Assembly: GCF_000972845.2 (NCBI RefSeq)
Contig: NC_040032.1
Coordinates: forward strand, 2,747,073-2,811,072
Length of the DNA: 64,000 nucleotides
Direction of reading: 5' to 3'
Origin: Larimichthys crocea
Lineage: Eukaryota > Chordata > Actinopteri > Sciaenidae
Translations under genes and position numbers: made by a program
The notes under the pieces: generated by a model
Seen by the model: the letters and a program-made list of their open reading frames with translations, nothing else
What the model was told of the DNA's origin: nothing
Database searches by the model: none
In this document: piece by piece, positions 1-11,965 of the stretch
Numbering within the stretch: position 1 is the first letter of the stretch
Layout of the letters: every line of letters starts with the position of its first letter

Positions 1-3000
1 GATTACCAGGGATGGATCATGCATGCAAAAAGATTCTTCCCCAGCAAGAGAGGACATGAGGTGTGATGTGAATGAGAACCAAATGCAGAAGGTGGACGAG
101 GTTGACTAGCACTGTATAATTTTGTGTCGCATTACTGGAAATACTTCACCTTGTGCAAAAGTGTTTCTATTGGTGGACAAATACACTTGACGTGTGAAGT
201 GTTTTGCTTGTGTAAATGCATTCACAAGTGAGATTAGCTGTTGGGCTGAGCTGCATATCAGTAAAAAGAACCGTCTGAACAGTTTGGAGAAGGTGAACTC
301 AGTATGGAGAAATGTGGGTTGCAATTGCAAACAAAGCCCTGTAAACTAGAACATGATATCTCAAACCACAGAACTATTTGAATTACATCACACCAGCCTA
401 CTGGCTCACGAGAAAACATTTAACTGTTTATCTGTGTGGGGTTGAGTTTTATTCCACAACCTACATATACTCATAAGCTCGACAATGATAAAACACGTGT
501 GCATATGAGAGGCAGTGTTGAAAGATGAAAGCTGGTTTCCATCTTCCAGCATGATAGCAAGATACTGGCCCCCACCAGTAAATGGATTACCTTATCTCAG
601 ACCTCTAGATGAGTGCGTGTGTGCTTGTCACAGTTGTCACTGGGAGATATGACCAGCGAATTTTCCTTGCAGGTTGGTGGGCTACTATAAGCTGCTCTTG
701 TTCACCTGTTCCTATCGCTCACTGTTCCCTCTCCCATAATCAACCCACCAGCCTCAAATGGCTAAGAAATGACCGTGTTCTTTAAGAGGTAGTTACAGTG
801 ACTTTGTAAAAGGTTGGTTCACCAGTTCAGTTGGTAGTTCTAACAAAAACTCTTCACAAAGAGGGAAATAGAGGGCAATTTTTCAATGCTGTGAGCACCA
901 CATATGAGATTCCATTCACCTGGAAGTGGCAACAGAAAACTGCAGATATCTCAAAATTTTGACAATAACTTCAAAACTATTCCTCATGGCTACCATGGCT
1001 AATGAGATTAATATATTTTTACTTATGTGTTATTTATGTGAACCAACCCTTTAACATCTTAAATTACACTGAAGATAAACCGACTGAACTTAAATGCAAT
1101 CCTTTGTATACGTGTTTAAAAAAACATTATCAACAGAACATGTAGAGGTAACAGCTATGACATTATGTCTTGTGTTGCAGAGACATCTAGATTAGCATGC
1201 TAACCAGCTAGCTTTGGTTTGTATTATTTACAATATGGAAGGACAGGTATTTAGCGTTGGTGGGATTATGGAAACAATGGTCTGGTTAACGATCCCACCA
1301 AGGCTAAACACAGTCAGAGCTGAAGACTCCTCTAGGATAAGAGGTGGCTGAAGTGTGTAGGACTGCAACTCTGCCTCCTGGTCTCAGCTCTGAGTTGTCA
1401 TGGTTTAAATGAACTCAGATTTTTAAATACGAATACCATCTCTCCTAATCAGATCAAGAAAATCTGCCAATTCTGCCACGAAACCCACATCGTTTGCTGG
1501 GCACTGCCTTGACACCCAGCGGTCGAATGATGACATGTCGAGTCCGACATTGTCTTTCCATAACTCAGTGTTAATTTTACTAACCTCCCATTGGTGTAAC
1601 AGGGAGTCATTATTGCCAATTCAAATAGCAACATATCTGTATTTATGCTGTGGTATGCAAAGAGAATTCTGTAATTCTATTTAGACAGTTTAACTATACT
1701 GGCAACTATACACCGACCTGTAAAACTGACCAGCCTACTCTGAAAGAAGAGCAAGTTGGTGAAAGCCTGAAGAGGCCTTCAAATGATCTAGTAGTGTAAT
1801 GTTTCACCACATTATAACAGTAGTTATAATGTTATAAAAGTTATCTTTATAGCAGTCATAGACGTGATGAGTGCAGGGTACAAATACCATCAGCACTCTG
1901 AATTATCATCCAACTGTGTTTATATCCCACTTTTCCCGCTAGGAACTCTGTGAGGTTGTACTTTGGCACAACGGTGCTTTAAGTTAATGCCATTGTAGCA
2001 TTGGTACAATATTCATAATGACAGTGCTGACATACATATGTTATTTATCCTCTTATCGTTGTGTTAACATGCTACTATTTTGATATTAGAACACAAAGTA
2101 CAGCTGAGACTGATGGGAATTTTAGGTATTATGGAATTTTGACTGACTGGATGAAAGGTTAGGGGAGGTTTAACAATTTTTGTTAAGACAATTTCCTGAA
2201 AACCACAAATGTGAAGCTCATTGAGATAGTAGAGTTGGGGGATCGCCACAATCATAAGGATTTGTTTCCTGGGTATGTCCCATGGATATCTATGCAAATT
2301 CCATGGCAATCTGTCCAGTGTTATTTGAGCCTTTTGGTTTATATGCTGCTATGCTAACCCATTCATTTTCAGGAATGGGTTAGCTGTTCCTCTTAAATCA
2401 ACATTTAATACCTTTACTAAAGTTAAGTATGTCTTTTTGTATTTCAGCATTCTGGGGTCGTCTAACCTCACTGTTCAGCTCACCAATGCAACTCTTTTCC
2501 TTTACGGACTGGTAACGTACCTGGGCATGCAGCTTTTCATATCTTAACATGTCTTAGCACAGGACTGCTTTGCTTTTGTTAATGCATATATAAGTTGTGT
2601 TTTGCACTTAAGTCTATCCCACGTAGATCACATACACCTTAAACTGGCTTTAAACACAGCCACACGCAGAGAGAGGAACATTCACATGTACACATTCCTT
2701 TTGTTCTTTGGGTTAGCACATGCACTTAGATTCCACTTTGTGTTTTGCATTATTATTTTTTGATAAATGTATTCAGTGTTGCACAAGAGAATGCTTTGAA
2801 ACTTAGCTTAGGTTGTAGTTAATTTAATTATTAATCAGTGTTCCAAATGAATCATTTATGTATTTAAAGAGACTGAAATCAATCAATTATTTTCTCTTCT
2901 TTAAGGGTGGTATAAAATCAAAATGACTTACCTACACCTACACAGTTTGGTGCCCCTTTAAACCTTTTGGAATCCCACTGATGAACAAGATGTCCTATCT

Positions 3001-3480
3001 TCCTCATATGTGTGTTAGTTTAATGTGGCCTACTTGCAACTCATTGGCCAAGTATGGTTACTATTTACAAAGGCAGCTGATTTTATTTTATCAAACATTC
3101 TGTCCCAGCAAGTTTAGACTTTCTCTCTCTAATGGAAATCTTTCCAAAAATGACCTGACTTGTCCTGATTTGACACACCTCGCTAATGTAAGAACACAAT
3201 AACAAATACTACAGATAATGTGCGACTACTGAAGCCCTGATCTCTCTTTGTGAGACGTCTAATCAAAACACGGTCTTCAGAGTCTATAAATAAACCAGAA
3301 CTAAACTGCCTGTCTTTCTTCAAGCACAGCCCTGGCTGGGATCATGAGAGCGTGTCCAATCTAGAGTGCCTGCGCGATGCAAACATCTTTTGAGGATGAC
3401 ATGTCAGTCAAACGAACAGGAAAACAATGAAGAGCGATGAGGCATGGAGGGGCCTGACTGGTTGAGGTGTTATTCAGAGG

Positions 3481-3482
<2 letters not shown>
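1..3482. other. Gene-free AT-rich DNA
   Basis: No open reading frame here looks like a known protein, and I see no exon with convincing splice sites. Short TTAGC/AGCATGC-rich patches around 1,190-1,220 resemble the ends of fish interspersed repeats but are too short to define. I see nothing else that can be named. Confidence 0.5.

Positions 3483-3519
<37 letters not shown>
3483..3519. repeat. (CA)n microsatellite
   Basis: A pure CA dinucleotide run of about 18 units. It creates spurious Thr-His and Cys-Val reading frames on the two strands. Confidence 0.95.
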
Positions 3520-3527
<8 letters not shown>

Positions 3528-5600
3528 AGACAGAAATGCACATGTGCAAATGTGTGCCCGCAACTGTACTGGCACGTGTACATGCACATACGAAGAGAAA
3601 TGGACACAAAGCTCTAAATAATTTTACCCCGAAGAGATACTCATCTCGTTCACTTGTCCCACTCACACACAGAAATAGTGGAATGAATGACTACAAGGAT
3701 GCTGACAAAACTAGCCTCTGGAAGAATACATACTCTGAAAGAAATAAAGAGAGTTAGCCTTCAGTGCCATTCTTTGCTCTTTTTTTCAGTGAACTCTCTA
3801 GCTCTCATATATTAAAGCTATTAGAGTTTCAAGAGTAGGACTGCACCTCGACCATGCCACTTCTGACATTCCTATAAATACCCTCTGATCCCCCTCCTCC
3901 CCTTTTCACTCTCGTATTGTGCACCCTTGCCGTCCGTCCACCCTTTTTCTTTCTCCTGTTTCTTCCTTTCCTTTCTATTCATTGTAGGATCCTGGGGGGG
4001 GGGGGGGGGGAGTCAAATGCCGTTTTACCCACAGAAGCTTCCCCACAACAACATGCTGAAGAAGTACAAGAGCTCACACAGAGTAGTATCTACACTAACC
4101 TCTCAAGCAGTTGCCATTGTTGTTTTTGAACGCCTCTTACACACATCATCGTACACACCGTTAAACCATGCCTGTATCTTATGTTTTAGCCACCAGTAGA
4201 TCCTCAGAGGACACTGGCTGGATTGATTTCGCAGGAGGCATCTATAGCTATCAGCTTGGAATAAGACACAGGACCAGGTAAAGAGACATACAGAAGAAAG
4301 AATATTTGGACAGAAAAACAAAGGCAGCAAAGAAGCAAACACTCTTCAAGAGAGAGATTGACTGTAAGAGATTGTTGCCATGTTGAGAGAGCGGGAGTGA
4401 GGTACACAGTGGCACCAGAGATTCAATTACAGGGTATTGTTTTTACTCCCACTCTCTGGCACACCAGAAAACATCATTCTGTCAGTTGCAGCAGGGTGTG
4501 TGTGTATAGTCTGTGCGTGTTGTGCATATGTATGGATGCAGTACATTGTATTATACCTATGCGTCCATATCTCAGAATGGACTCTCGGCAAGCTCTCAGG
4601 TCTCGTTGTCTGTGGTCGAGGTGAGTCTAGCTCCAGGCAAGCCCTGCAGAAAACTGGAAAATAAATGACAGGCTCCATCTCCCATCCAACACCTACATCA
4701 GTCATCTTTTCATTAGTACAGCTGAGTGCTATACAAAGATAGAACGAGACAAAGTAAAGGACAGAAAAGTGACAGGGGAGACCAAAGGAATAGACAGGAA
4801 GGAAGACTGCGATAAAAATAACAAGACAGAAACAGATAGAGACAAAGACAGACAAACAAATATTCATGTAAAAGAGAGATGAGAGTGGAAAGGAAAATCA
4901 AACCACCAAGGTGTTAGTTCTTCTTCCCAGAGTTTCATTGACGATCTGAAGGGGAGCAAAAAGTTGAAATTTCAAAGTGGTGGAACAATGCGTGAAAAGG
5001 AATGAGCAGGCAGGGATGAGAAAGAAAGAAGATGAGCAGAGAGGCAAAGACAGGGAGAGAAACAGAGTCAGTGTGAAATCAAATGCAGGGAGACAAATGA
5101 CAGCTAAAGTGTGTAAAGCTCCTCAGATCTTACACATGACAGACAGGAAGAAGAGACTAGGACAGGACTAGGATTTTAGTGTATTTAAAACAGTGATATG
5201 CTTGCATTGTTGAGCTCAATTCCTCTGCCTTCCGGTGATGAGAACAGTAACTCCACTAAATGAAACTTATGGTGAGATTTTTTTTAGTACCATTTCCGGT
5301 TTTCAAAGTCTTTACTGTGCCTTAAAAAGTTTCTTTTTTCTCACAAAATAAAGTGACTGCCAGACTAATTTATACTTGGAACAAAGTGCCAGACTGGTTC
5401 TGGTTTGGTGGCAGAATGTGTTGACCTTTGAGCATGCTCTTTGATTCAGCAACTGTCAGCTGTCCAGACTGACAGGCACTCATGCATGCAGCCTTGTTTA
5501 TTGTGTCTTGGCGAGACGATAAAAGCAAATGGTGCTTTAAATGATTCACTGATGGATTGATTAGTTTTTTACTTTTACCAATGTGGTAACTTGAGTCATT
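3520..5600. other. Gene-free DNA with G homopolymer
   Basis: No coding signal. A 17-base G run lies at 3,994-4,010 and is a likely sequencing or polymorphism hotspot. The stretch around 4,740-5,100 is strongly purine-biased (GA-rich) on the + strand. Reading frames here are short and low complexity. Confidence 0.5.
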
Positions 5601-5649
5601 GTGACTTAGACTTGAATCGTCAATTTGTCTTTAGGACTCATATGTAATC

Positions 5650-6200
5650 TGTGTTCATTTTAAGTTTTAAGTTCTCATGCTGACAATGGCAATGACTGGA
5701 TGACTACCCTGTCAGTCAAGCTCCTCGCAATGCTACCTCCATGATCTATAGATTAGACCAGATCATCATCATGCCTGTGCCAAGAGTCATCACTTTCGGA
5801 TTCAAGACTTTCACATGTAAAGGAAAAGGCCAAACTGCTGAAATGCCATTTGAAGACTCATCAGGACTAATAACTTGTCTTTTCTACTTAGAAAGACAAA
5901 GTACTGCAAGCAAGACTGGGCATGAAGGACTTTACTTGACTTATCATAACCTGTGATTTGGTTTGTCTTGCCTGGGACTTGGACGATATGACTTGAGTCG
6001 CTTATCTGTTGTCAAGACACTCTGACAGGATGCAGCACATGTTGGAGTCATATCGTATGTCATGTCTTGTCGTATCTTGCCACCTGACACAAGTTAGTTG
6101 GCCATATTCAGTCTATTTTGGCTTTTGTTGGTCTACAATTTACCCAGAAATGTCAATTTATCACAGTACCACAATCAAGATATGGAGGGACTATCTTTAG
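5650..6200. repeat. Interspersed repeat, copy 1 of a direct-repeat pair
   Basis: This segment is similar to about 8,460-8,975 in the same orientation. Shared landmarks are AGACCAGATCATCATCATGC (here from about 5,755), then TTTCACATGT followed by AAGGAAAAGG, then GACTTGGAC...ACTTGAGTCGC...TATCTGTTGT, and at the far end AATATGGAGGGACTA or a close variant. Copies differ by small indels. The CTTGACTTG-rich core is typical of a widespread fish repeat, but I cannot assign a family. Confidence 0.7.
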
Positions 6201-7460
6201 CCAGTGTTAGCCAAGATTAGCAGTAGCTTTAAAAACAACAGTTTAATGTCCAGTTGCTGCCTCATGGTAATTTGATGGTAACTTGCAGTGGTAATTTTTG
6301 GGAATCTCAAATGCCTCCTGTAATCCTTCCTTCCTAATTCTTCCTCCAGTGAATGTGAAGATGAAATAGTCTTCATTCATTGTAAAAATGTTTATTTTTA
6401 CCAGTTTACTGAATACTGTTTTAGGACATACTTTAAAAATCTGCAGTTGTAGTTTGAGTTGTTTGACCCATTTTTTGTTTTTAGCACCATTTTCATCAGG
6501 TATTGCATAGTGTTGCAAATCCCAGATGTTTGCCAAAAAAAACAAAAAAACACCACAGTTGACTGCAGAGGTACATTTAAACACACACTGATATGTCTGA
6601 CCTTCCAAGACGGCACTACCTGCTGCCCTGTTCATGACAAATGTAGTTAAATGGAGAATATGTGGAACCAAAGGGTTTGTGGTCTATTTTCCACTGGAGA
6701 CAACCATGCCAGAAATATGGATTTTGCCCTGGTACTGCAAGGCATTTTAGACTAATGCTTCTACGAAATGCCCTTTGCTGTAATTTATTACAAGAAAAAC
6801 ACCTTTTCCCCTCACTATGCCATAGCAATAGCATGCTGAGAGAGATATCCACAGAAGGTGGGTGAAGAATAAGAAATGGAGGTGAAGAAAGGTCATGGAA
6901 TTAGATAAAGTCAGAAGGAAGGGATGGTAAAAGGAAGGCAGGCAGAAAAGTTAGACAAAAAGAGAAGGATAGAATAAAATGTGTTTTTTCCCCTCACTAT
7001 TTAACAACTATTGTTTATATTTCTATGTTGGTGGTTGACTGTTTTTTAACCAGTAATTAAAATACATAGGAATCTACAAGCTGATGATGCTGATACTAAC
7101 AGCACTGCAAGGTCATTCAAATGAACACTTACAACTAATCTGCAAAGGGGGGAAAAAAAATCAATAACTTCAAATAGTGCCTTTCAAAACAACTGTCCTT
7201 GAGCATTCTTATCTGCTCTTTTTCTGCGTAATCATGATCACATCCATGCAGAAATTTAACCCTGATTAGCCCATTAAAAAGGAACCTAAGTAGTTATAAC
7301 ATCCCTGGCTAAAATTAAGCTGCAAGTGCAAGTCAGACAGCGATGCCTTATTTATGCTTTCTGGGACATGTGATGCATATAAAGCATTATCATGAAAGGC
7401 CTTCTATGGTTACATCCAGGATAGAAGCAATGTAAATATAAGCAGACTCCCCTCTCCCCA
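6201..7460. other. Gene-free DNA
   Basis: Overlapping short frames at 6,243-6,671 on both strands show no recognisable domain and no codon-like pattern. The rest is AT-rich. I see no RNA gene or mobile element here. Confidence 0.5.
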
Positions 7461-7720
7461 GCAATGTATTCCAGTTCCTCCTGGGGGATCCTGAGTCTTT
7501 CCCAGGCCAAATGGACTATATAGTCCCTCTGGCGGATTTTGGGTCTGTCCTAGGGTCTCCTACTAGTTCGATGTGCCACCAAAGACCCACAAGACATCTT
7601 AATCAGATGCCCAGACCACCTCACATGGCTCCATTCAATGCAAAGGAGCAGTGGCTCTAATCCAAGCTCCCTCTAGATGTCAGAGCTCCTAACCTTATCT
7701 CTAGTTTCTAGTTTCCTCAG
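7461..7720 (-). pseudogene. Non-LTR retrotransposon (LINE) ORF2 C-terminal tail, fossil
   Basis: Read on the minus strand, the segment encodes EPLLLCIEWSHVRWSGHLIK, a form of the RWxGHxxRM motif. It continues to a degraded RRPRxRPR-type motif, RDYI and LAWERLRIPQEELE. This pattern is typical of the C-terminus of fish LINE ORF2 proteins. One in-frame stop interrupts it, between RRP and DRPK. Only the 3' end is present, as expected for a 5'-truncated retrotransposed copy. The clade is not certain. Confidence 0.75.
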
Positions 7721-8459
7721 GGCAATTTTTCTTTTTATTCAGCCCAGTATCTTGATCCCACTGGGCTTTTACAGTATTCTGTACTGCATCCAGTGCTTTA
7801 GCTCTACTGATTCATTTAACTGAAATTCAAATCTTACACTACAGGGATTATCATTCATGTGAGTTATTTTCTGTTTAAAACAGGACAGTTGGAACAAGAG
7901 TAGGAAAAAAGAGCAGAAGATATTAAAGTTTTGGTGACATGGCAGGGTGAAGGTACTATTCATTTTATCAGCCAAGGTCAGTGATATGACAAATTTTGGT
8001 GCAGAAACCTGTTTGTGGATAATGGCATAATCCATCACCTTTGGTCTCTCTCTCTGATATACGGGACCTTATCTTGGGAATAGTTTGGATGAAATAAGCA
8101 TGCAGACACGGTCAGAATGTAAAGCTCTTTATAAAACACTGAGCCAGTTTCCTCATGGTGGAGATAAATGTAGAAAATATATTTATACTACATTATGAGT
8201 CATTTCAGTACTGTAATAACAACATTGCATCATACTTTTATTAAATTTTCACAGCTTTAGATAATGGAGACCATAATATCATGGTATTGCTGGTAAAGCC
8301 CACAAATTACAGAGTAATTTAACTAAAAACCAGCTTTTGAGGGGTGGCTCAGCTGGTAGAGCAGCCACCCCATGTGTGAAGGCTTAGTTGTTGTTTTTTT
8401 TACTAATTACATTTTTACTTTTGTTAACCAGAGTTAATAGAGTTTTTTGTCAATGCTGA
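7721..8459. other. Gene-free DNA with a tRNA-like SINE scrap
   Basis: At about 8,341-8,385 the + strand reads GTGGCTCAGCTGGTAGAGCA, which matches an RNA polymerase III box A as in tRNA-derived SINE heads. No box B follows at the right distance and no tRNA fold can be drawn, so this is a fragment at most. The rest shows nothing. Confidence 0.4.
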
Positions 8460-8975
8460 CATTACGAGTGTCTATCTAATGTTACCCTGTACGTGACTCT
8501 CAGAATGGCATTGTCATTACTGGATGACTACTGTATCATTCAAACTCCTTGCAGTGCTACCTGATGGTCCATAGATCAGACCAGATCATCATCATGCCGG
8601 TGCTAAGACTTTCACATGTGAAGGAAAAGGGCAAACTGCTGAATGTAACACCAACGTATAGCATCCAGACTACAATATCATGCTTTGAAGACAGAAAGGT
8701 AAGACTGCTTAGGGGCTTGAAGGACTTAACTTGACATAACCTGTGACTTAACTTGACTTGCCTGAAAAATATTACTTGGGACTTGCTCGGGACTTGGACC
8801 AAATAACTTGAGTCGCCTATCTGTTGTTAATACACATGCTGGAATCGTGTTTCTCTCTCGTAAGTCCACTATTCACTCCTCTTTTGGCTTTTGTTTGGTC
8901 TCCAGTTCAGATCTCGAAATTTCCATTTATTGCATCAACAGTTATAACTACCATCAAAATATGGAGGGACTACTC
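8460..8975. repeat. Interspersed repeat, copy 2 of a direct-repeat pair
   Basis: Same orientation and order of landmarks as 5,650-6,200, with AGACCAGATCATCATCATGC at about 8,578. Relative to copy 1 it lacks a short block (GAGTCATCACTTTCGGATTC) between the CATCATC core and TTTCACATGT. The two copies are about 2.8 kb apart. They could be two insertions of one element or a local segmental duplication. Confidence 0.7.
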
Positions 8976-9583
8976 ATGGTAACTATGGGTGGAAATCTTA
9001 AAACTGATTCTTGATTCAAAATAGATTTTGGTGAACTGTGCCAGGCCATTGACTTATGTTTTAACTGTGTGATGGCACAACTGCAATAATTTTGAAACAT
9101 TTAAGTTTTCATTATCGTTTTCATTATTCTCATACAGGCATAAAAATAATTAAATAGAATATGAAATGCATGTAATAGACTGAATAGTCTGAGTTTGTTG
9201 ACCACCACCACTGGCTAAATGTGTTTTGTAAAACAGAATAAGAATAAAGGAGTGCTATGCTGTGTGTCTTCAGCAGTGGATAATAGTCTCACAGCTGTAT
9301 CACTACAAGGGAATCTTGTTATCTCTACAGTGCTGTTCAGACCTCATCAGAGTTGGCAGGAGGCTGTCTGTATGCAGCATGTGTTGGTTGGCTGGTGTTT
9401 TAGATCTGTTAACTGATCATCAAACTGATGCTTACATAAGCTTAACACCTTCATATTCAGGTTTGAACGTGTTTTACTCCATCATATTTAATTATTCATC
9501 CCAACTCTTTGTGCCACTTTTTTTAATGGCTGAGATATTATAATTATGAATTGTTTGTTCCTCCTAGACTTAAAATACTGATG
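8976..9583. other. Gene-free DNA
   Basis: AT-rich sequence with only short frames that show no domain. It lies between the direct-repeat copy and the solo LTR. Confidence 0.5.
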
Positions 9584-9588
9584 TTAAT
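9584..9588. repeat. Target site duplication TTAAT (left)
   Basis: TTAAT directly precedes the LTR. The identical pentamer follows it at 10,085-10,089. A 5-bp duplication is the usual signature of LTR retrotransposon or retroviral integrase. Confidence 0.85.
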
Positions 9589-10084
9589 TGTTACAGGAAT
9601 TTTAAAGAAAAACCCTTGAATAAGGAGGAGCGGATTCAAAGCATCAAAGTTTAAGTTGAATTTATTGTTCTTGTACAAGAAGGAGCGTTTCACAGTGCAA
9701 CACACTAAAGAGGTTACAGAGAAAGGCTCCCTGAGGAGCTCTGAGAGTTGGTTCTTATACATTTTCCTGAAGATGGGCTGTCTCAACCCCTGTAAATTGT
9801 TAACAGACAATTTGCATATAATGCATTTAAACAGCTTTCTTCAACATATCCCCTAATGAGTAGCCAGTATCTCCCCAATCTGATGTCACCTCTCTGACCT
9901 GTTCCTAGGCCTCATTCTGTTCTGAAATCCCCCTATCTATACATTAACCTGAACTTTACCTTACCCTGCCAGTCTCAGGAAAACAGCAATAAAGGGAAGT
10001 GCCCTCAGGACATGTAATAAATAGGAACAAACATCGTATAAGTTAAAACATCTAACTAGCTGTGTAACCCTAATTTTTATAACA
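9589..10084 (-). mobile_element. Solo LTR, 496 bp (family copy A)
   Basis: On the minus strand the element begins TGTTATAAAAATTAG and ends CCTGTAACA, giving TG...CA ends with a TGTTA/TAACA inverted terminus. It is flanked by TTAAT on both sides. Its sense strand holds a degenerate TATA-like site (TATAAGAACCAACT; the second copy reads ATATATAAG) and an AATAAA about 110 nt downstream, the order expected for U3-R-U5. It is homologous over its full length to 17,094-17,585 and to 46,299-46,758. There is no internal gag/pol region, so it is the product of LTR-LTR recombination. It ends 346 bp upstream of the CYP8B start codon and lies in the opposite orientation to that gene. Confidence 0.9.
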
Positions 10085-10332
10085 TTAATGTTAAACCTGA
10101 TTGTTGCACAATCTGTTACAATCTTAAGATAAATAATTAATTCAGACAGGAAAGTTGGTAACAAGTGCTTGCCCCTTGTACCCAACAAATACAGGATGCC
10201 CTGGAAAGACCTGAAGACCTTGGTGTCCACATGCAGTTGGATGTGTGTATTTGTTATCTGTTTAATAATTATCTAACTCTAAAAAGATGTGGTGTCATTT
10301 TAGAGTTTTTGTGAGTTGATGAGGTGGTAAAA

Positions 10333-10337
10333 CCAAT
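10333..10337 (+). promoter_or_regulatory. CCAAT box of the CYP8B gene
   Basis: CCAAT lies 33 bp upstream of the TATA box. A nuclear-receptor-like half site (TGACC followed by AAAGG) follows at 10,342-10,351. It could serve HNF4 or LRH-1, which are known regulators of mammalian CYP8B1, but this is inference from a short motif. Confidence 0.5.
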
Positions 10338-10369
10338 CCTATGACCAAAGGGAGGAGCAAACGTCTGTT

Positions 10370-10375
10370 TATAAA
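10370..10375 (+). promoter_or_regulatory. TATA box of the CYP8B gene
   Basis: TATAAA lies 60 bp upstream of the ATG. Transcription would start near 10,400, giving a 5'UTR of roughly 30 nt and no upstream ATG in that leader. Confidence 0.7.
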
Positions 10376-10429
10376 GTAGCATTTGTACCTTTTCTACAAA
10401 TCACTCTTTGGCTACAGTAGAAATCAGTC

Positions 10430-11965
10430 ATGACTTTGCTACTACCTATACTTGTTGGTTTTCTTGCCGCTGTGATTGGAGGTCTATATCTTCTGGGGGT
10501 GTTTCGACGACAGCGACCAGGAGAACCTCCTTTGGATAAGGGGCTCATCCCCTGGATGGGTCATGTCTTAGAATTCCGCAAGGACACCATTAAGTTCCTA
10601 GACAGGATGAAGCAAAAGCATGGTGATGTATTCACTGTACAACTGGGTGGATTTTACCTCACATTCATTCTGGACCCTCTATCATTGGGGACATTTGTTA
10701 AGGAGAGTCCGGAAAAACTGGACTTCAACACGTTTGCCAGGAACCTGGTAGAACGACTGTTTGGTTACAGATCTTTAGGCAATGAGAAACAACTTCTCAT
10801 GAAGACTAGCCACAAACACCTGAGGGGACCTGGACTGGAGGTGCTGACACACGCCATGATGTGTAATTTACAGAATGTGATGTTGCATAACACTGATTCA
10901 TCCACTGACCAAAAGACCTGGCTGGAAGACAGACTGTTCAAGTACAGCTACAAAGCTGTTTTTAGGGCTGGCTACTTATCCCTTTTTGGCAATGCATCAC
11001 AAAACTGTGAAGGAAGTGTAGAGAAAGCCAAAGAGAAAGACCAAGCTGAATCTGAAACCTTATTCCATGAGTTCCGCAAATATGACCAGCTCGTTCCCAA
11101 TCTGGCTTATGGAGTCCTGCCCCCGAGAGAAAAGATGGAAGCGGAAAGGATAAAGGCATTCTTTTGGAAAGCTCTGTCAATGCAGAAGATGAAGATTAAG
11201 GACAACATCAGTCGCTGGGTTTGGGACATGCAGCAAGGGAGACAGGAGTTAGGCATAAAGGAGTCAATGATAGACAGGTACATGCTTGTGCTTCTTTGGG
11301 TCTCCCAAGGCAACACAGGGCCTTCTGCATTCTGGCTGCTCTTCTTCCTCATGAAGCACCCTGAAGCAATGGCAGCTGTGAGGGAGGAGGTAAATAGGGT
11401 TCTGAAGGAATCTGGCCAGGAAGTCCGACGTGATGGCCCTTTGATCAACCTGACTTGTGACATGCTGATGAAAACGCCAATCCTGGATAGTGCTGTAGAA
11501 GAGACCCTTCGACTAACTGCTGCACCCCTCCTCGTCAGGTCAGTGCTTCAGGATATGACTCTCAAGATGGCTAATGGATGTGAATACCGAATTCGCAAGG
11601 GCGATAGAATGGCAGTCCTCCCTTACAGTGCTGTCCACCTTAACCCAGAGATCCACCCTGACCCACATTCATTCAAATATGATCGCTTTCTAAATCCAGA
11701 TGGAAGCAAGAAAACTGATTTCTACAAGGGTGGGAAGAAGGTTAAGTATTACAGCATGCCCTGGGGTGCAGGAGTCTCCATGTGCCCTGGGAGGTTCTTT
11801 GCCAACAATGAACTGAAACAATTTGTTTTCCTCATGTTGGTCTACTTTGACCTTGAGCTTAAAAATCCTGATGAGAAAACACCTGAGTATGACGTCAGTC
11901 GATTGGGCTTTGGAGCACTTCACCCTGTAAAAGATATCCAGTTTCGATACAGTCTCAGATTCTGA
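10430..11965 (+). CDS. cyp8b1: Cytochrome P450 family 8 subfamily B (sterol 12-alpha-hydroxylase type)
   Basis: A complete 511-residue P450 in one uninterrupted exon, matching the intronless structure known for vertebrate CYP8B1 (about 500 residues). In mammals the enzyme 12-alpha-hydroxylates 7-alpha-hydroxy-4-cholesten-3-one at the ER membrane, which sets cholic acid output. Visible signs are an N-terminal membrane anchor (residues about 3-25), then RRQRPGEPPLDKG and KHGDVFTVQLGG. The I-helix is WVSQGNTGP (290-298), with Asn in place of the common acidic residue as in the CYP7/CYP8 clan. The K-helix ExxR is E358-R361, a PERF-like YDRF is at 417-420, and the heme loop WGAGVSMCPG (445-454) has ligand Cys452. 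The start has a purine at -3 and follows a short TATA-driven leader. All key residues are intact. Fish can carry several CYP8B paralogues, so orthology to cyp8b1 rather than a duplicate is not proven. Confidence 0.95.
   Translation: MTLLLPILVGFLAAVIGGLYLLGVFRRQRPGEPPLDKGLIPWMGHVLEFRKDTIKFLDRMKQKHGDVFTVQLGGFYLTFILDPLSLGTFVKESPEKLDFNTFARNLVERLFGYRSLGNEKQLLMKTSHKHLRGPGLEVLTHAMMCNLQNVMLHNTDSSTDQKTWLEDRLFKYSYKAVFRAGYLSLFGNASQNCEGSVEKAKEKDQAESETLFHEFRKYDQLVPNLAYGVLPPREKMEAERIKAFFWKALSMQKMKIKDNISRWVWDMQQGRQELGIKESMIDRYMLVLLWVSQGNTGPSAFWLLFFLMKHPEAMAAVREEVNRVLKESGQEVRRDGPLINLTCDMLMKTPILDSAVEETLRLTAAPLLVRSVLQDMTLKMANGCEYRIRKGDRMAVLPYSAVHLNPEIHPDPHSFKYDRFLNPDGSKKTDFYKGGKKVKYYSMPWGAGVSMCPGRFFANNELKQFVFLMLVYFDLELKNPDEKTPEYDVSRLGFGALHPVKDIQFRYSLRF

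Noticed and set aside
3361..3757. Overlapping frames rich in Thr-His and Cys-Val
   Set aside because: They are produced by the (CA)n microsatellite.
8341..8385. Possible tRNA gene from a box A-like start
   Set aside because: No box B at the right distance and no cloverleaf; at most a SINE scrap.
10962..11463. Minus-strand frames inside the CYP8B exon
   Set aside because: Shadows of the sense coding sequence, which has all P450 motifs.
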